Source of the DNA: Channallabes apus
Lineage: Eukaryota > Chordata > Actinopteri > Siluriformes > Clariidae
Assembly (NCBI GenBank): GCA_030522415.1
Contig: CM060121.1
Coordinates: 15,292,142-15,356,141 of the forward strand
Length of the DNA: 64,000 nt
Direction: 5' to 3'
Made by a program: the position numbers and the translations under genes. The notes under the pieces are model-generated. The model made no database searches. It saw only the letters and a list, made by a program, of their open reading frames with translations, and had not been told where the DNA came from. Of this stretch, positions 12,501 to 22,869 are shown piece by piece. Positions within the stretch are counted from its first letter, which is position 1, and the number at the start of each line of letters is the position of its first letter.

Positions 12501-15500
12501 GCTCTAGCCCATGTGTCGAGACATTACCCTATCGTATAAATGTTTTATTTGGATTTCAGTACCTCAGCGGCTTGCAGGCCTGAAAGCGTTTCCGATTTAG
12601 ATTTCAGATAAGTACTTGCTTATAAAATCTTCATGCCATGTTTTGTTGTAGTTGAGTCTGTGGAGTCATTAGGAGTCAGAGAATGCAATATTGATGTCTC
12701 CTCACTCTGACCAAGACATACTGTATTTTCTGACTCATCGTGGGCGGCTAGTGCTGACTCAAACACAACAACAGTTTGCATGTTGCCAAGGTTGCAGTGC
12801 AGTGCACCGGGGTGGACCTGTACAATACAACCCCACACAGTGACATAGTGAGAGCAACTGTTTAAAACCAGCCTCATGCATTAATACAAGTTTTCTTCAG
12901 ATAACAAAAATGACATGATCCACACTTAAATATGCGTTTTTTTTCCCCTTCTGTCACAGGTTTGTGCCTGTTGGATATCCTATCTCTGTCCATCTATATT
13001 TCTATGATGACCGTTTCCAGGGATACCTGGTGCGCCAGGAGGTGAAGAACATATCTGGGAAGATGGAAATGCTGGAGGTTTGGGTTGTTCCTCAGGCCAC
13101 ACTACAGCTTGAGAGCAACCTGAATGAGTTTGAGAGGCTAAAGAACCTCGAGGTGAGAGTAAGGCACTGATTATTACCTGCATGGGAGTATACAATCTTT
13201 TCTAGAACTTTCCCCCTAATAGTGTGGTGCACTTACTTCTCCAAATGCAGCACTGTCTACACTCTGGTGTATCTTTGTGCTTTCCATATAACTCAGCAGG
13301 ACCCTGCAAGTCAACCTTCTCTGTCTGTATACTCTCCTGTGTTTGAAAATGTGAAGGAGGAGCTTTAACTGACATTGAAGATTTTTTTATAGAAGAATAG
13401 GCTACCCTGTTTAGATCGCTGCAATTTGTGCATTTTATAATGGCCAGGTAGGATTAAATTTGATTCTGCTCCAGATCTACAGCAATCCCATAATTCTGTT
13501 TACTGCATGGGGAGGTTTCCACAAGGATTTGAGAAACATCACAAAGCAAACCTGTTATTTTAATGCCTCAGGCAATTTTTGTAAGCATATTCCTGAGTCT
13601 GTCTTTCAGCTCAAAGGTTGAAGTTTTTTGGTTTGTTTGTTTGTTACAAACAAGTTTTTGTGTGCTTTTTCATATTTGTGAGTCTGTTCTCATCCCCATG
13701 ACTTGCTTTACTTTCAAATGGTCTGAGATCACTAGTGAAAATGATTCTGTCTTGGCCTTCATTTTCAATCTTAATCGATGTTTTCAATTTAAACTAAACC
13801 GGATTATCAGCAGTAACCTGAATGAAAAGTATCATATTATTTAATACTTACATGAATTTCCGATTTTCTCAGTATTTAGTATGTCCTTTTTTTTTTTTTT
13901 TTTTTTTTTGCTTTAATAACAATGGATGTGTTTACTTGGACGCTACTATTCCACGAATAATCAGAATAATGGAATGGAATTAATATACATGTAACCGCAT
14001 CCGTCAGAACAATCTGACCTGAACCGGTCCTATCAGAAAGGGATGGGTGATGTAAACTATTAGCTATTAGTAAATATTGATCATGTTATAAGCAATCATA
14101 ACACAGAAGGTGGGGTTTCTTAGAAATGATCTAAAGCCTCAAAACACTTTTACTTCTGGAAACCACTTTGTACGTCATGAAAAAAGGTATATTCTGATTA
14201 AATGCATTGTGCATGCGCATCTTATCAGATCAGCATCCATATAAGACAGTTCTAACAGTTAAGTTAGAATCTTGAATCTCAATGATTTCAATTGGATTAA
14301 AGGACAATTTGCCGATATAAATATAGCTAGTGCTTACTAAAGCTGGGTTTGAGTCCACATATTTATACAAAAAAAGCTGAGGATCCATATAAGAGCAAAT
14401 CTATCCGTCTTCTGAACGAATGCTACGATGGGAACTAATGTGATTCAGTGAAAATGTCGTTTTGAAAACCATTAATATGGTCAAAAATGTGTTAAAATTT
14501 ATGTTCTGTGTTTTAACCCCACTGTATGTTCAATAGAAAGCTAGTAAGAGTGGTCAAGGTAACTTTTAGCTTTAAATGTCACTCAAGATAAGTAACCATG
14601 CAATTTTTAACACGCTGTATTGCAGTTATAGTGAATTCTGTAAAAACATTGATATTTTGTAGTCATACAGAGATTTAATTGTAAAAGCATACACAGTATT
14701 TGTTTTTACACCATAATTTGTCAAGTAGTATAGTAAGTTGGAACTTGATCCTGTTTTGTTCCTCGTCTTTCCACAGGTGGGAACAGACTGGGACCCTAAG
14801 GAGAGAATTTTCCGGAACTTTGGCGGAGTGATGGGCCCTTTGGACGAGCCTGTGGCAGTACAGAAATGGGTTCGTGGCCCCAACCTTACAGCCACCATAG
14901 TGTGGATTGATCCTGCTCAGGTTGTAGCAGCATCTTATGACATCAGCGTGGACGTAGAAGCAGAGTTTACACAGTACAAGCCGCCGCTGCAGCGTCCTCT
15001 CAGGCCGGGAGTATGGACGGTCCGCGTGCTGAAGCTATGGGAGCGTGTGGCCGAAGCTCGCTTTCTGGTCATGCCTCTGGCTTTTAAAGGAAAAGAGCCA
15101 TTTCGCAAAGGTGAGAGAGCTCGGGGTTCAAGAAGTAGTCCAGTCAAGTGGCCTTAAATGACAATATATGTTTAAGTGATTATGCGCATCATGATATGGG
15201 TTGTCTTTGGTGATGGAGAAATGAGTTGATTGCTGCAAACACTGAATACTGTTTAAAACCAGAATCCTCCTGGGTGTAAATAAGTGGTGAATTCCTCCAC
15301 ACTGCAGTGCCATCATTACTGGCTTCTCTCCTGAACCCACACATCACTTGTTGCAGCAGCGCCAACATATAGCTGTGAGAACAGCAAAAGCTCTCCATCT
15401 GGCCTTTTTTTTTCGCCTTCTCAACCTGATCAAGTGTAACTGACAAGCTGTTTGCCTGCCTCAAAAGCAAACCCAGTGCAGGCTCTCGTTGTCACTTTTA

Positions 15501-17038
15501 TAGCATTCATTCATTGCTTTGATGATGCTGTTATAGGTCGTCTAATAAATGTTAATTACTATTTGAGACGTGAGTCATGCAAAATTATGTCATTAAAATA
15601 TATAAAAGTCATGTGCACAGGCAGCATCTTTCAGGATACAGGAACTTCTGCATTTAAGACAAAGATGGGCATTGTTTACCCATGTTGGCTCATTTCCTAA
15701 CGCGAACTGTCATGTCATGACCGCAAAGTCAGATTCGTGCAATGAAGCTTGTAATGTGATTATAGCCTAATGAATGCCTTGACATCTCTAATTTAAGAAA
15801 ACACGACATGGTTGCTTGAATGTCTTGTCCACACATATGCAGGGATTGTACTTTTAAACAGGTTTTCTTTTTTCTTTTTCAGTTTGCTTTGGGGCTTTTT
15901 ACCCACAATTCTCCTTATGCATATGTTTAAAAATTTGGTTTTCAGTATTGACATGTGGACAGGATAAACAATGTTTTTGGCTTATGTCCTATGTTTGCCA
16001 TGCTCGATGAGTTTTTGTCAGGCTTCTGATTCGCCAACATGGCTTTACACTTATGGTCTTATCGCCACCTGCTGGTGTGGAATGCTGTGACATGTCTTTT
16101 GTATTTTCCCCTGCCTACAAAGAAATGTCTACAACCTTCAGCCTAAGAAATGTCTACAACCTTGCTGGCTTGGTGTGGTTTTCTTAGCCAGTGAATCTCA
16201 TGATCTGTTCCATTGTGACTGATATCTGTTTAACAGTTTGAACAAAAGTGTAATCTTTTCGGCTTTTAAACAGATAACCTAAAGAAAAGAAAAAACAAGG
16301 CTCATGTTTAAATGCTATGACAAGCTTTGACCTCAGGTGTTGACAGAGGCTGATCATGAGATGATGATGAAAACATTTTATTTCCAAAGTTAGTTTGTAT
16401 TTGTTTTTTTTTTGTTTTTTTTTTCAAATTTAACAATAATGTTAATTATGTTAGTAAAATTCAGATTAAACTGAAGAATTTTCTATTTATTTATTTTTTC
16501 TTGATTTTTGTAGTAAATCAGATTTGAAATCATTTTTATTAATGTTAAAGATGCATGCCACATTTTTTCAGGTCAGGAAACTCTGTAGTTTTCCCACCTG
16601 TCCATGTGAAGGTCTTTCCCAGGCCACATCACACATACTGATGGCTATTTTTAAACATTTTCAAGGTTTGTTTTTTCTCCATCTGTACTTATCCTTCTTG
16701 TTATGTGTCTTTCAGAGGAACACAGCTGGCTGCACGCAGGCCCTGCAGGCAACGTTTACCTTGAACATGGTTTCCAGCAGCTCTCCCAGGTTCTCAAGCT
16801 GCCTCCTATGGAGCCTGCCCTGGAAGAGTCACAGAAGAAGGCTTCTCTGGTGGGGAATTCTCTGGATGGTTGGGTGGACAGCTTAGTGGGTACCTTCTGG
16901 GCAACTGGAGATGTGTGTTCCACTGGGAGGTCTCTCTGTCCCAGTGTACAGCTGTGTAAGAAGGCTAGCTGGAGCTCCTTGTCTCCAGATCCCAAATCCG
17001 AACTGGGTGCTGTCAAAAGCAACGGTCGCATCAGGTAG
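1182..17038 (+). CDS. xylt2: xylosyltransferase 2 (peptide O-xylosyltransferase), 3' eight coding exons
   Basis: Type II Golgi enzyme that moves xylose from UDP-xylose to serine of proteoglycan core proteins, the first step of the glycosaminoglycan linker. Eight exons (1182-1384, 3613-3693, 5900-6116, 6563-6739, 11052-11299, 12960-13152, 14777-15110, 16716-17038) join in frame to 591 codons and a TAG stop. The first part is the GT-A-type catalytic domain ([13 protein letters not shown], the cysteine-rich [19 protein letters not shown]). The second is the xylosyltransferase C-terminal domain, with the DWD motif at 14786-14794. The vertebrate protein is about 865 residues, so the cytoplasmic tail, membrane anchor, stem and first part of the catalytic domain lie upstream of the window. 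XYLT2 is preferred to XYLT1 because of [30 protein letters not shown] and [14 protein letters not shown] as I remember the two proteins; a few C-terminal residues ([12 protein letters not shown]) are more XYLT1-like. No frameshift or premature stop is seen. Confidence 0.9.
2104..2980. mobile_element. putative hAT-like non-autonomous element
   Basis: Left end TAGGTTTGGGTATTGTTTGG and the reverse complement of the right end, CTAGGGTTGGGTACCGAAAC, form imperfect terminal inverted repeats. A second related motif (CACCGGTGCC-like) occurs inside both ends. Flanking 8-mers (TCTTCGTT, TCTGTTTG) are too different to call a target duplication. No transposase is visible. It lies in the xylt2 intron 1385-3612; the rest of that intron shows nothing recognisable. 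Confidence 0.4.
3613..3693 (+). CDS. xylt2: xylt2 coding exon 2 in window
   Basis: 81 nt. Acceptor AAACAG, donor CAG|GTAGCT. It completes the split Arg codon and reads [20 protein letters not shown] followed by HGRENA. It leaves the frame in phase 2, matching the next exon. Confidence 0.9.
4077..4217. mobile_element. short TIR element (MITE), right end degraded
   Basis: CAATAAATTAGAATGTCATC at 4090-4109 is repeated in inverted form as TCAATGATATTCTAATTTAT at 4195-4214, enclosing about 85 bp. This is the layout of a small non-autonomous DNA transposon. The A/T-rich 4218-4440 that follows resembles a dispersed fish repeat, but I cannot place it. Confidence 0.5.
5270..5650 (+). mobile_element. 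Tc1-like transposon remnant (family B), 5' transposase part
   Basis: Degenerate. Recognisable blocks are AAGTCTCTAGAGTT, AAAACATCCAGTGACTGGCAG and CCTTGTTGATG, which match a common fish Tc1-like transposase region. Frameshifts break the frame. The block CAGTGAGTGGCGGTTCTGT of the copy at 46555-47200 corresponds. Confidence 0.55.
5900..6116 (+). CDS. xylt2: xylt2 coding exon 3 in window
   Basis: 217 nt, acceptor AACAAG. It reads [20 protein letters not shown] through [10 protein letters not shown] and ends on a whole codon. The donor is GAG|GTGCCC, a poor match to the consensus. Read-through into the intron adds only VPNLISKL before a stop. Confidence 0.9.
6381..6418. repeat. perfect 18-bp inverted repeat with 2-nt loop
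   Basis: AGTAGATTAAAGTAAAAC at 6381-6398 pairs completely with GTTTTACTTTAATCTACT at 6401-6418 around a CT loop. It lies in the xylt2 intron 6117-6562. No other copy was noticed in the window. Confidence 0.85.
6563..6739 (+). CDS. xylt2: xylt2 coding exon 4 in window
   Basis: 177 nt, 59 whole codons, after a polypyrimidine tract and CTCAG. It starts [20 protein letters not shown] and contains [19 protein letters not shown], a strongly conserved cysteine-rich block of xylosyltransferases. Donor CAG|GTCAGT. Confidence 0.93.
7850..7960 (-). mobile_element. Tc1-like transposase scrap
   Basis: The minus strand reads [19 protein letters not shown], a variant of the KHGGGSxMxWGCF block of Tc1-like transposases. 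It is followed by an A/C-rich run at about 7959-7981. Both ends are lost. The surrounding intron (6740-7850) shows only short TTTA (7358-7387) and ATT (7458-7484) runs. Confidence 0.6.
8150..8985 (+). mobile_element. non-LTR retrotransposon (LINE) 3' fragment with reverse transcriptase
   Basis: A single frame from about 8128 to 8949, broken by one TAA at 8542-8544, encodes the C-terminal half of a LINE reverse transcriptase. It holds the catalytic block [13 protein letters not shown], then [44 protein letters not shown] and [20 protein letters not shown]. It ends ...WRQW and a short tail (GGAACAGCCGAAAGAC). The 5' end is truncated, as is usual for LINE insertions. Probably RTE-like; the clade is not certain. 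The endonuclease part of what looks like the same family is at 53820-54480 on the other strand. Confidence 0.85.
9133..9806. mobile_element. TA-flanked non-autonomous DNA transposon (mariner/Tc1-type MITE)
   Basis: Terminal inverted repeats CAGTGTAACCTTGGATTACG and, as reverse complement of the right end, CAGTGAAACCTTGGATTGCA. Both are flanked by TA (9131-9132, 9807-9808). Subterminal homology (CACTTGTAAACCAA, CACTCGTAAACCGC) extends the arms past 60 bp. No coding capacity; the centre holds a (CA)n tract. Confidence 0.8.
9435..9498. repeat. (AC)n microsatellite, 64 bp
   Basis: 32 uninterrupted AC units inside the MITE 9133-9806. Confidence 0.98.
10300..10760. mobile_element. possible DNA-transposon remnant
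   Basis: The segment GCAGCCGCCACTGTA at 10744-10758 looks like the right end (TACAGTGGCGGCTG in reverse complement) of a widespread fish DNA element. The GC-richer block 10320-10560 differs from its intron surroundings. No left end was identified, so this is tentative. Confidence 0.3.
11052..11299 (+). CDS. xylt2: xylt2 coding exon 5 in window
   Basis: 248 nt, reading [20 protein letters not shown] through SQKTMHESC. The acceptor is a CAGCAG tandem, so the exon could also start at 11055 and drop one Gln. The upstream site is chosen because the vertebrate protein has two Gln here. Donor CAG|GTGAGT. The upstream intron (6740-11051) holds a LINE fragment and a MITE. Confidence 0.9.
11502..11566. 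repeat. compound (CA)n/(CACG)n microsatellite
   Basis: CACGCACACACGCGCACACA continuing to ACACACACAG. It lies in the intron 11300-12959. The rest of that intron shows only a TAA repeat (11718-11741). Confidence 0.9.
12960..13152 (+). CDS. xylt2: xylt2 coding exon 6 in window
   Basis: 193 nt after a T/C-rich tract and TCACAG. It encodes [20 protein letters not shown] and ends FERLKNLE, the start of the xylosyltransferase C-terminal domain. Donor [23 protein letters not shown] is one reason for choosing XYLT2. Confidence 0.93.
13153..14776 (+). other. xylt2 intron without recognised elements
   Basis: A/T-rich intron with a T run at 13888-13910. I see no gene, transposon end or RNA gene in it. 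Confidence 0.6.
14777..15110 (+). CDS. xylt2: xylt2 coding exon 7 in window
   Basis: 334 nt after TTTCCACAG. It starts [17 protein letters not shown]. The DWD motif has been reported as needed for activity in this family. It ends in phase 1 after [11 protein letters not shown], donor AAG|GTGAGA. Confidence 0.94.
15111..16715 (+). other. xylt2 last intron, no recognised elements
   Basis: A short direct duplication, AAGAAATGTCTACAACCTT at 16120-16138 and again at about 16145-16162, is the only structure noted. Confidence 0.6.
16716..17038 (+). CDS. xylt2: xylt2 terminal coding exon
   Basis: 323 nt after TCTTTCAG, ending in TAG at 17036-17038. It reads [20 protein letters not shown] and ends [20 protein letters not shown] plus R. 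The ending matches the conserved C-terminus of vertebrate xylosyltransferases. Confidence 0.93.
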
Positions 17039-18770
17039 CCCAAGAAAAAAAAAAACTATATGAATGAGCAAGGATGAGATGACTAAAGTGAGCTACAGGG
17101 GAGAGGAGGAGCCCCTCGCAGGGATGTTTACGGGGAATGGGTCTCTTGGATCATCCCACTGTTTTCTGGTCGAGATACCTTGTCTTGAGGATTGGTGTCA
17201 GGGACAATCTGAGAGAAGAAGAATCAGTTGATATTTGCACATGAGAACATTTTCTAATTTTAAAGAATCATTGCTGAGAAGAGTTACAAGTTTTCTGGGG
17301 TCCATATGCAGTCTTGATTTGACTGGGTTAGCCCAGGTTTTTTGTTTTTCTATTTTCAGAACAAATCAAAGAAAGCGCACATTTTCTTGTGTATACATTA
17401 ATTGTAGCCAATTAATTATTTTTGTTATTAATGAATTTTTGCTGCCTGTTGAAGGTTAGTGGTTCGAGTCCTGCAGCCTAGTGGTTCACATAATGAAGCA
17501 TAGTCAGGTAGGTTAAGTTTTTTTTTTTTTTTTTTTTTTTTTCTTTTCCCCCCCTCTTTTTTTATCACTACCCACCGTTACAAAAGCTGTTCTATACGTT
17601 GAATTGTATTCATTAGCAGGTTCAAATGGTTACATGAATTAAGTACGTTTTAATCCATTCTTAAGGTCTGAAGTTTGTAAATAATGTCAGGATAGACCTA
17701 ATGTGTTATGTCAGTAAAAGGTGCAGGAAAAAAATACTTTATGGCTCTAATTAGTCCAAAAAGCTAATTTTTTTTTATTACACTTAAATTAATTAGAATG
17801 ATTACAATTTATGATGAGGTTCTGTGGAATGTTTTACAGTTAAACGGGTCCCTGGCTACAAAACGTTATAACCTGTAATTTTTTGTTGTTGTTGTTTTTT
17901 TTTTGTCTCCAAACTTCAGAAGCCAATTGATTAAGTGCACTTTACTGTAAGAGAAATGTCTGAATTACAGACAACACCATGGAGCTTATGAAGTCACTCT
18001 GGAGGTTAACTGAGCAGTAGCTCCATTTGAAGATATTCCAAGTGCTGCTTAACGAGTCACACTTTCTCCATCATGTGAATCGTATATAGAGTTAGGAAAT
18101 GAGCAAAACCGGACAAGAGCCACCAAATATCCGTCCAGAAGGAAAACAAAAAGAACAAACAATGTGTGTGTGTGTGTGGTAATGCTGTGACTGACTCCTA
18201 TGTGTTTGTGTGTGTGTATGTGCAATGGCTTCTTTTGATTTGATGCCATATTGGTGTTTACCACTGCATTACTGTTATTCTTATTTTATTATTTTTTTTA
18301 CATTTAAAAACTAAAGGTGTGACAAAATACATGGTTGGTATCACTAGCATCCGAGTGAGCTGATCCTGATCAGAGGAAAGACCTCTTTTTCATCGTCTTG
18401 CAGTCCAAATGTAAATGCCTCAAAGGGTCGGATAACCACTAATTATAATCGTCAGCCATGTTCTCCACAATTAATAAAGCTCCACAAAGTAATACCATTT
18501 ATTAGCTTTTCATGGATATAGGTTTCTGTTTTAGTCTACTACTGCAATGCAGTACGTCCTCATGATGGACGGCTAAATGTATTATCAATGAATTATGGCA
18601 TTAATCATTGTCTCATGTGGCATTTTCATTTTTCTGAATATTTGCACAAGATTTTCTGTTCTGAGTTGGGACTCCTGCGGTGGACAAATCAAAAATCCTA
18701 TAGCTAGCTCACCAGGCAAGTGAAAGCTCGGATGTGATGAGCAGTGTTTTTGGTTGGCCAAAGCTAAAAA
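17039..18770 (+). other. xylt2 3' UTR and proximal downstream DNA
   Basis: No open frame or known repeat. A poly-T run lies at 17517-17542. The first AATAAA noticed after the stop is at 18473-18478, so the 3' UTR could be about 1.45 kb; a shorter one using a variant signal cannot be excluded. Confidence 0.4.
18473..18478 (+). promoter_or_regulatory. candidate xylt2 polyadenylation signal (AATAAA)
   Basis: Canonical hexamer on the sense strand 1.4 kb after the xylt2 stop. Position alone supports it; other AATAAA hexamers lie further on, for example 19654-19659. Confidence 0.3.
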
Positions 18771-18773
18771 CTG

Positions 18774-19190
18774 CTAGCAATGGTAATCTAATCTTGTACA
18801 ATTTGAGTCCTGGATTATGTCCAAGCCATCAGGGAAGAAACCATCTGGGAGAACCAGGGCATTCGGTACATTTAGGTCATCAGTTGACTTTATTTTATTG
18901 CCACATAATGTTGCTGAGTCTCTAGACCTGGAGAACTGAACCAACCCCAGATCATGACACTGCCTCCAGAGGCTTGTACAATAGGCACGATGCATGATGG
19001 TGAATCGTTTATGTGCCGTCACTCTGGTATAGGGTCAGTCTGTACTTTTCAGACCACATGACCTTTTTTTGCCCATTGCTCCATATCCAAAGTTTTATGG
19101 TCCCTAACATATTGAAGTCTCCTCCCTGTCCCCCAAATAATCTTTACTAACACGTAGTCTTCTTCTGGCCACACAGCTGTTTAGTCCTAA
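18774..19190 (-). mobile_element. Tc1-like transposon remnant (family C)
   Basis: The minus strand reads DLGLVQFSRSRDSATLCGNK in one frame and pieces of the GGSVMIWG block in another, typical of a decayed Tc1-like transposase. The block GCCTCCAGAGGCTTGTACA is shared with the copy at 33850-34440. Frames are broken. Confidence 0.65.
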
Positions 19191-20056
19191 TCCTCTGAGA
19201 GAATCCATTGCATTGTGGAAATGCTCTTTCTTTTACTATTAAACAGCTGTGTTTTATTTGTTTGTTTTTAAACATTGCAACTTTAACTAGCTTTTACATG
19301 ATCTCCATTTATGATTATTATTTATTTTTATTTTTTCCCCAGCTCAGCATTATCCGATCAGGTTTGATGTGTTGGAGTGATCTCAAATTCCAATTTCAAA
19401 TTTAAATCCCTTAGTTGTTTTCTTTGCTTAATATAAGAACATTTTCTTTTGGAAGCTCAGCATAGTGATTTGTCCACCCCATCACACATCACCAAATGGG
19501 TCAAATTGGCTTCATTTGCACAGCAGCCAATAACAGATCATTCTTACATTGTGTTTTTTTTTTCTTCCGTAAGCTCATGTTGTACAGTTTGTACAGCTGT
19601 TACAGTTTTCTGTCTTTACACACTTGCTTCAGAGAAGCCTATTGTTTTGGGACAATAAATGGTGTATGTGTGAGAGAATGTGTGTGTATATGTACATGCA
19701 TATCTATATAAAAGTGGTGCATTGTGAGAATCAATGGATTATTTTTGTATTTATAATTCCTCCTGGAGAGGGAGGTCATATTTTTATCTGTTGGTCATGT
19801 CAGGATCACTGCTTCAGTCTAGTCCGTTTCATGATCCTTGTTGTGCGTTATGTGTGTGTCTCATGAAATGGTACTTAGATTGGGATTGTTTCTATGCTTT
19901 TCAAAACATTGTGTTGAGTGGCAGTGATGGGTTCACTGTCAAGACGATTGTTTGGAGACATATGGTGAAGTTGAAGAGCAGATACGTTTCTGTTCCAGGC
20001 ACAATAAATATGAAATCAATGATATACTGTGATTGCTTGATGTTATTGCCTTCTAT

Positions 20057-20094
<38 letters not shown>

Positions 20095-20494
20095 CTGTTG
20101 GAATTTTTTTTTTATATTTACAGTTTTTTTTTCTGTTCTAACAGCATTTATTACAGTAACATGTGAAGAGTTACATAGAACACCAGTACATCTAGAGACA
20201 TTAGTATAGCTAAAGACACTCTGGTCTTTTACTCTAATCTAATCTAATCTAATAAAGATTAGATTGTTTTATTTATATGCAGAGTCTCTAGATGTTTACT
20301 AAAAAGGTCTCAGGTTCTCTAATTAGATCATTGTGTGTAATAGATAAGAGGCCCCTGGTGTAGCTAGTGTTTGTGCCAGATGCCAGAAAACACAGCATCC
20401 TTTCTTCATTCTTTGTTTTGTCCAGTATAACCTGGTTTTAAATGAGTGGACAGAAATAAATAAAAGTACAACAACTGAGCTGTTATTTCAGAAG

Positions 20495-20602
20495 GAGGGT
20501 CTGTGTGTGGAGTTTGCATGTCCTTTCAGGGTTTGGAGGGTTTCCTCCTGGTACTCGGCTTTCCTCCGACAATCCAAATATATGTAGATTAGGATAATTG
20601 GT
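20495..20602 (+). mobile_element. SINE family 1 fragment (central domain)
   Basis: GGAGTTTGCATGTCCTTTCA, GGTTTCCTCCTGGTACTC and CCGACAATCCAAATATATG follow the SINE central block; head and tail are missing. It abuts a TA/CA microsatellite. Confidence 0.6.
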
Positions 20603-20631
20603 CTTTCAAAATGTGTGTATATTATATTATA

Positions 20632-20644
20632 TACACATACATAC

Positions 20645-20684
<40 letters not shown>

Positions 20685-20708
20685 ATGTGTATATATGTAT
20701 ACACATAC

Positions 20709-20789
<81 letters not shown>

Positions 20790-20805
20790 CATACATACAT
20801 ACATA
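20632..20805. repeat. compound (GT)n (AT)n (TACA)n microsatellite
   Basis: About 170 bp of alternating purine/pyrimidine sequence immediately left of the Tc1-like element. The TACA units resume on its other side at 22428, so the transposon landed inside the repeat. Confidence 0.95.
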
Positions 20806-21020
20806 CAGTGGTGTGAAAAACTATTTGCCCCCTTCCTGATTTCTTATTCTTTTGCATGTTTGTCACACTTAAATGTTTCTGCTCATCAAAAACCGTTAAC
20901 TATTAGTCAAAGATAACATAATTGAACACAAAATGCAGTTTTTACATGAAGGTTTACGTTATTAAGGGAGAAAAAAAACTCCAAATCTACATGGCCCTGT
21001 GTGAAAAAGTGATTGCCCCC
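20806..21020 (+). repeat. left terminal inverted repeat of Tc1-like element
   Basis: About 215 bp. The outer direct repeat is at the tip and the inner one (CCCTGTGTGAAAAAGTGATT) ends at 21020. It pairs with 22214-22427. Confidence 0.88.
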
Positions 21021-21184
21021 CTTGTTAAAAAATAACTTAACTGTGGTTTATCACACCCGAGTTCAATTTCTGTAGTCACCCCCAGGCCTGATTACTGCCA
21101 CACCTGTTTCAATCAAGAAATCACTTAAATAGGAGCTACCTGACACAGAGAAGTAGACCAAAAGCACCTCAAAAGCTAGACATC

Positions 21185-22208
21185 ATGCCAAGATCCAAAG
21201 AAATTCAGGAACAAATGAGAACAAAAGTAATTGAGATCTATCAGTCTGGTAAAGGTTATAAAGCCATTTCTAAAGCTTTGGGACTCCAGAGAACCACAGT
21301 GAGAGCCATTATCCACAAATGGCAAAAACATGGAACAGTGGTGAACCTTCCCAGGAGTGGCCGGCTGACCAAAATTACCCCAAGAGCGCAGAGACAACTC
21401 ATCCGAGAGGCCACAAAAGACCCCAGGACAACATCTAAAGAACTGCAGGCCTCACTTGCCTCAATTAAGGTCAGTGTTCACGACTCCACCATAAGAAAGA
21501 GACTGGGCAAAAACGGCCTGCATGGCAGATTTCCAAGGTGCAAACCACTTTTAAGCAAAAAGAACATTAAGGCTCGTCTCAATTTTGCTAAAAAAACATC
21601 TCAATGATTGCCAAGACTTTTGGGAAAATACCTTGTGGACCGACGAGACAAAAGTTGAACTTTTTGGAAGGTGCGTGTCCCGTTACATCTGGCGTAAAAG
21701 TAACACAGCATTTCAGGAAAAGAACATCATACCAACAGTAAAATATGGTGGCGGTAGTGTGATGGTCTGGGGTTGTTTTACTGCTTCAGGACCTGGAACG
21801 CTTGCTGTGATAGATGGAACCATGAATTCTACTGTCTACCAAAAAATCCTGAAGGAGAATGTCCAGCCATCTGTTCGTCAACTCAAGCTGAAGTGATCTT
21901 GGGTGCTGCAGCAGGACAATGACCCAAAACACACCAGCAAATCCACCTCTGAATGGCTGAAGAAAAACAAAATGAAGACTTTGGAGTGGCCTAGTCAAAG
22001 TCCTGACCTGAATCCTATTGAGATGTTGTGGCATGACCTTAAAAAGGCGGTTCATGCTAGAAAACCCTCAAATAAAGCTGAATTACAACAATTCTGCAAA
22101 GACGAGTGGGCCAAAATTCCTCCAGAGCGCTGTAAAAGACTCGTTGCAAGTTATCGCAAACGCTTGATTGCAGTTATTGCTGCTAAGGGTGGCCCAACCA
22201 GTTATTAG
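21185..22208 (+). pseudogene. Tc1-like DD34E transposase, one frameshift and one stop
   Basis: DNA cut-and-paste transposase of about 340 residues. The N-terminal half (21185-21607) is a paired-like helix-turn-helix DNA-binding region (KVIEIYQSGKGYKAISKALG, RTTVRAIIHKWQKHGT) with a GRPR-like RSGRLTK segment. The catalytic half carries the three acidic positions: [21 protein letters not shown] and [10 protein letters not shown]. It ends AAKGGPTSY and TAG at 22206-22208. Two lesions break it. An A-run at 21590-21596 shifts the frame, so the first part stops at 21605-21607 and the rest continues in the next frame. A TGA at 21894-21896 interrupts that second frame. No active protein is expected. 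Confidence 0.92.
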
Positions 22209-22213
22209 GTTCA

Positions 22214-22427
22214 GGGGGCAATTACTTTTTCACACAGGGCCATGTAGGTTTGGATTTTTTTTTCTCCCTAAATAATAAAACCCCTCATTTAAAAACTCCA
22301 TTTTGTGTTTACTTATGTTATCTTTGACTAATAGTTAAATATGTTTGATGATCAGAAACATTTTGTGAGACAAACATGCAAAAGAATAAGAAATCAGGAG
22401 GGGGGCAAATAGTTTTTCACACCACTG
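22214..22427 (-). repeat. right terminal inverted repeat of Tc1-like element
   Basis: Inverted counterpart of 20806-21020. The inner repeat (GGGGGCAATTACTTTTTCAC) is at 22214-22233 and the outer tip ends at 22427. Confidence 0.88.
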
Positions 22428-22603
22428 TACATACATACATATATAATGTGTGTATATAAAGTGAGTAAAGCTCCATATCCATATAATAACTTTTAATTCA
22501 AATCATACAAATGCATTGGACACATTCTATTCTGAATCACAACATGAAGAAAAATGTATTATTAGTTTAATGTAAGTGTATCTGTCTACGTATCTATCAA
22601 TCT

Positions 22604-22620
22604 GTGTGTGTGCGTGTGTG

Positions 22621-22668
<48 letters not shown>
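22604..22668. repeat. compound (GT)n (TA)n (GA)n microsatellite
   Basis: GTGTGTGTGCGTGTGTG, then TATATATATA, then a GA run to about 22666. Apparent open frames across it are repeat artefacts. Confidence 0.95.
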
Positions 22669-22670
<2 letters not shown>

Positions 22671-22869
22671 TATAAGCAAAAAAAGAAAGGCCCCTTTTTC
22701 AGGACTGTGTATTTCAACAACAATGTTGTAAAAATCCAAATAACTTTACAGATCTTCATTGTAAAGGGTTTAAACAATGTTTTCCATGCATGTTCAATTA
22801 ACCATAATCAATTAATTAACATGCACCTCTTTAAGACCTTAACGGATTACAGAAAGTAGGCATTTAAGG

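Larger units (their letters stand above)
20806..22427 (+). mobile_element. nearly intact Tc1-like transposon (IR/DR type), 1622 bp
   Basis: Complete element with both ends. It begins CAGTGGTGTGAAAAACTATT and ends with the inverse (AGTTTTTCACACCACTG), flanked by TA on each side (20804-20805, 22428-22429). Each arm is about 214 bp and carries two copies of a GTGTGAAAAA...TTGCCCCC motif, one at the tip and one at the inner edge (for example 21000-21020). This is the arrangement of the IR/DR group that includes Sleeping Beauty. The transposase lies between at 21185-22208 but is interrupted twice. The good agreement of the arms suggests a fairly recent insertion. Confidence 0.93.

Noticed and set aside
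13950..14300. Possible dispersed repeat before an xylt2 exon
   Set aside because: Looked repeat-like, but neither terminal repeats nor a second copy in the window was found.
20488..20866. Several long frames rich in IYIYIY and VCVCVC on both strands
   Set aside because: They are translations of a compound GT/AT/TACA microsatellite.
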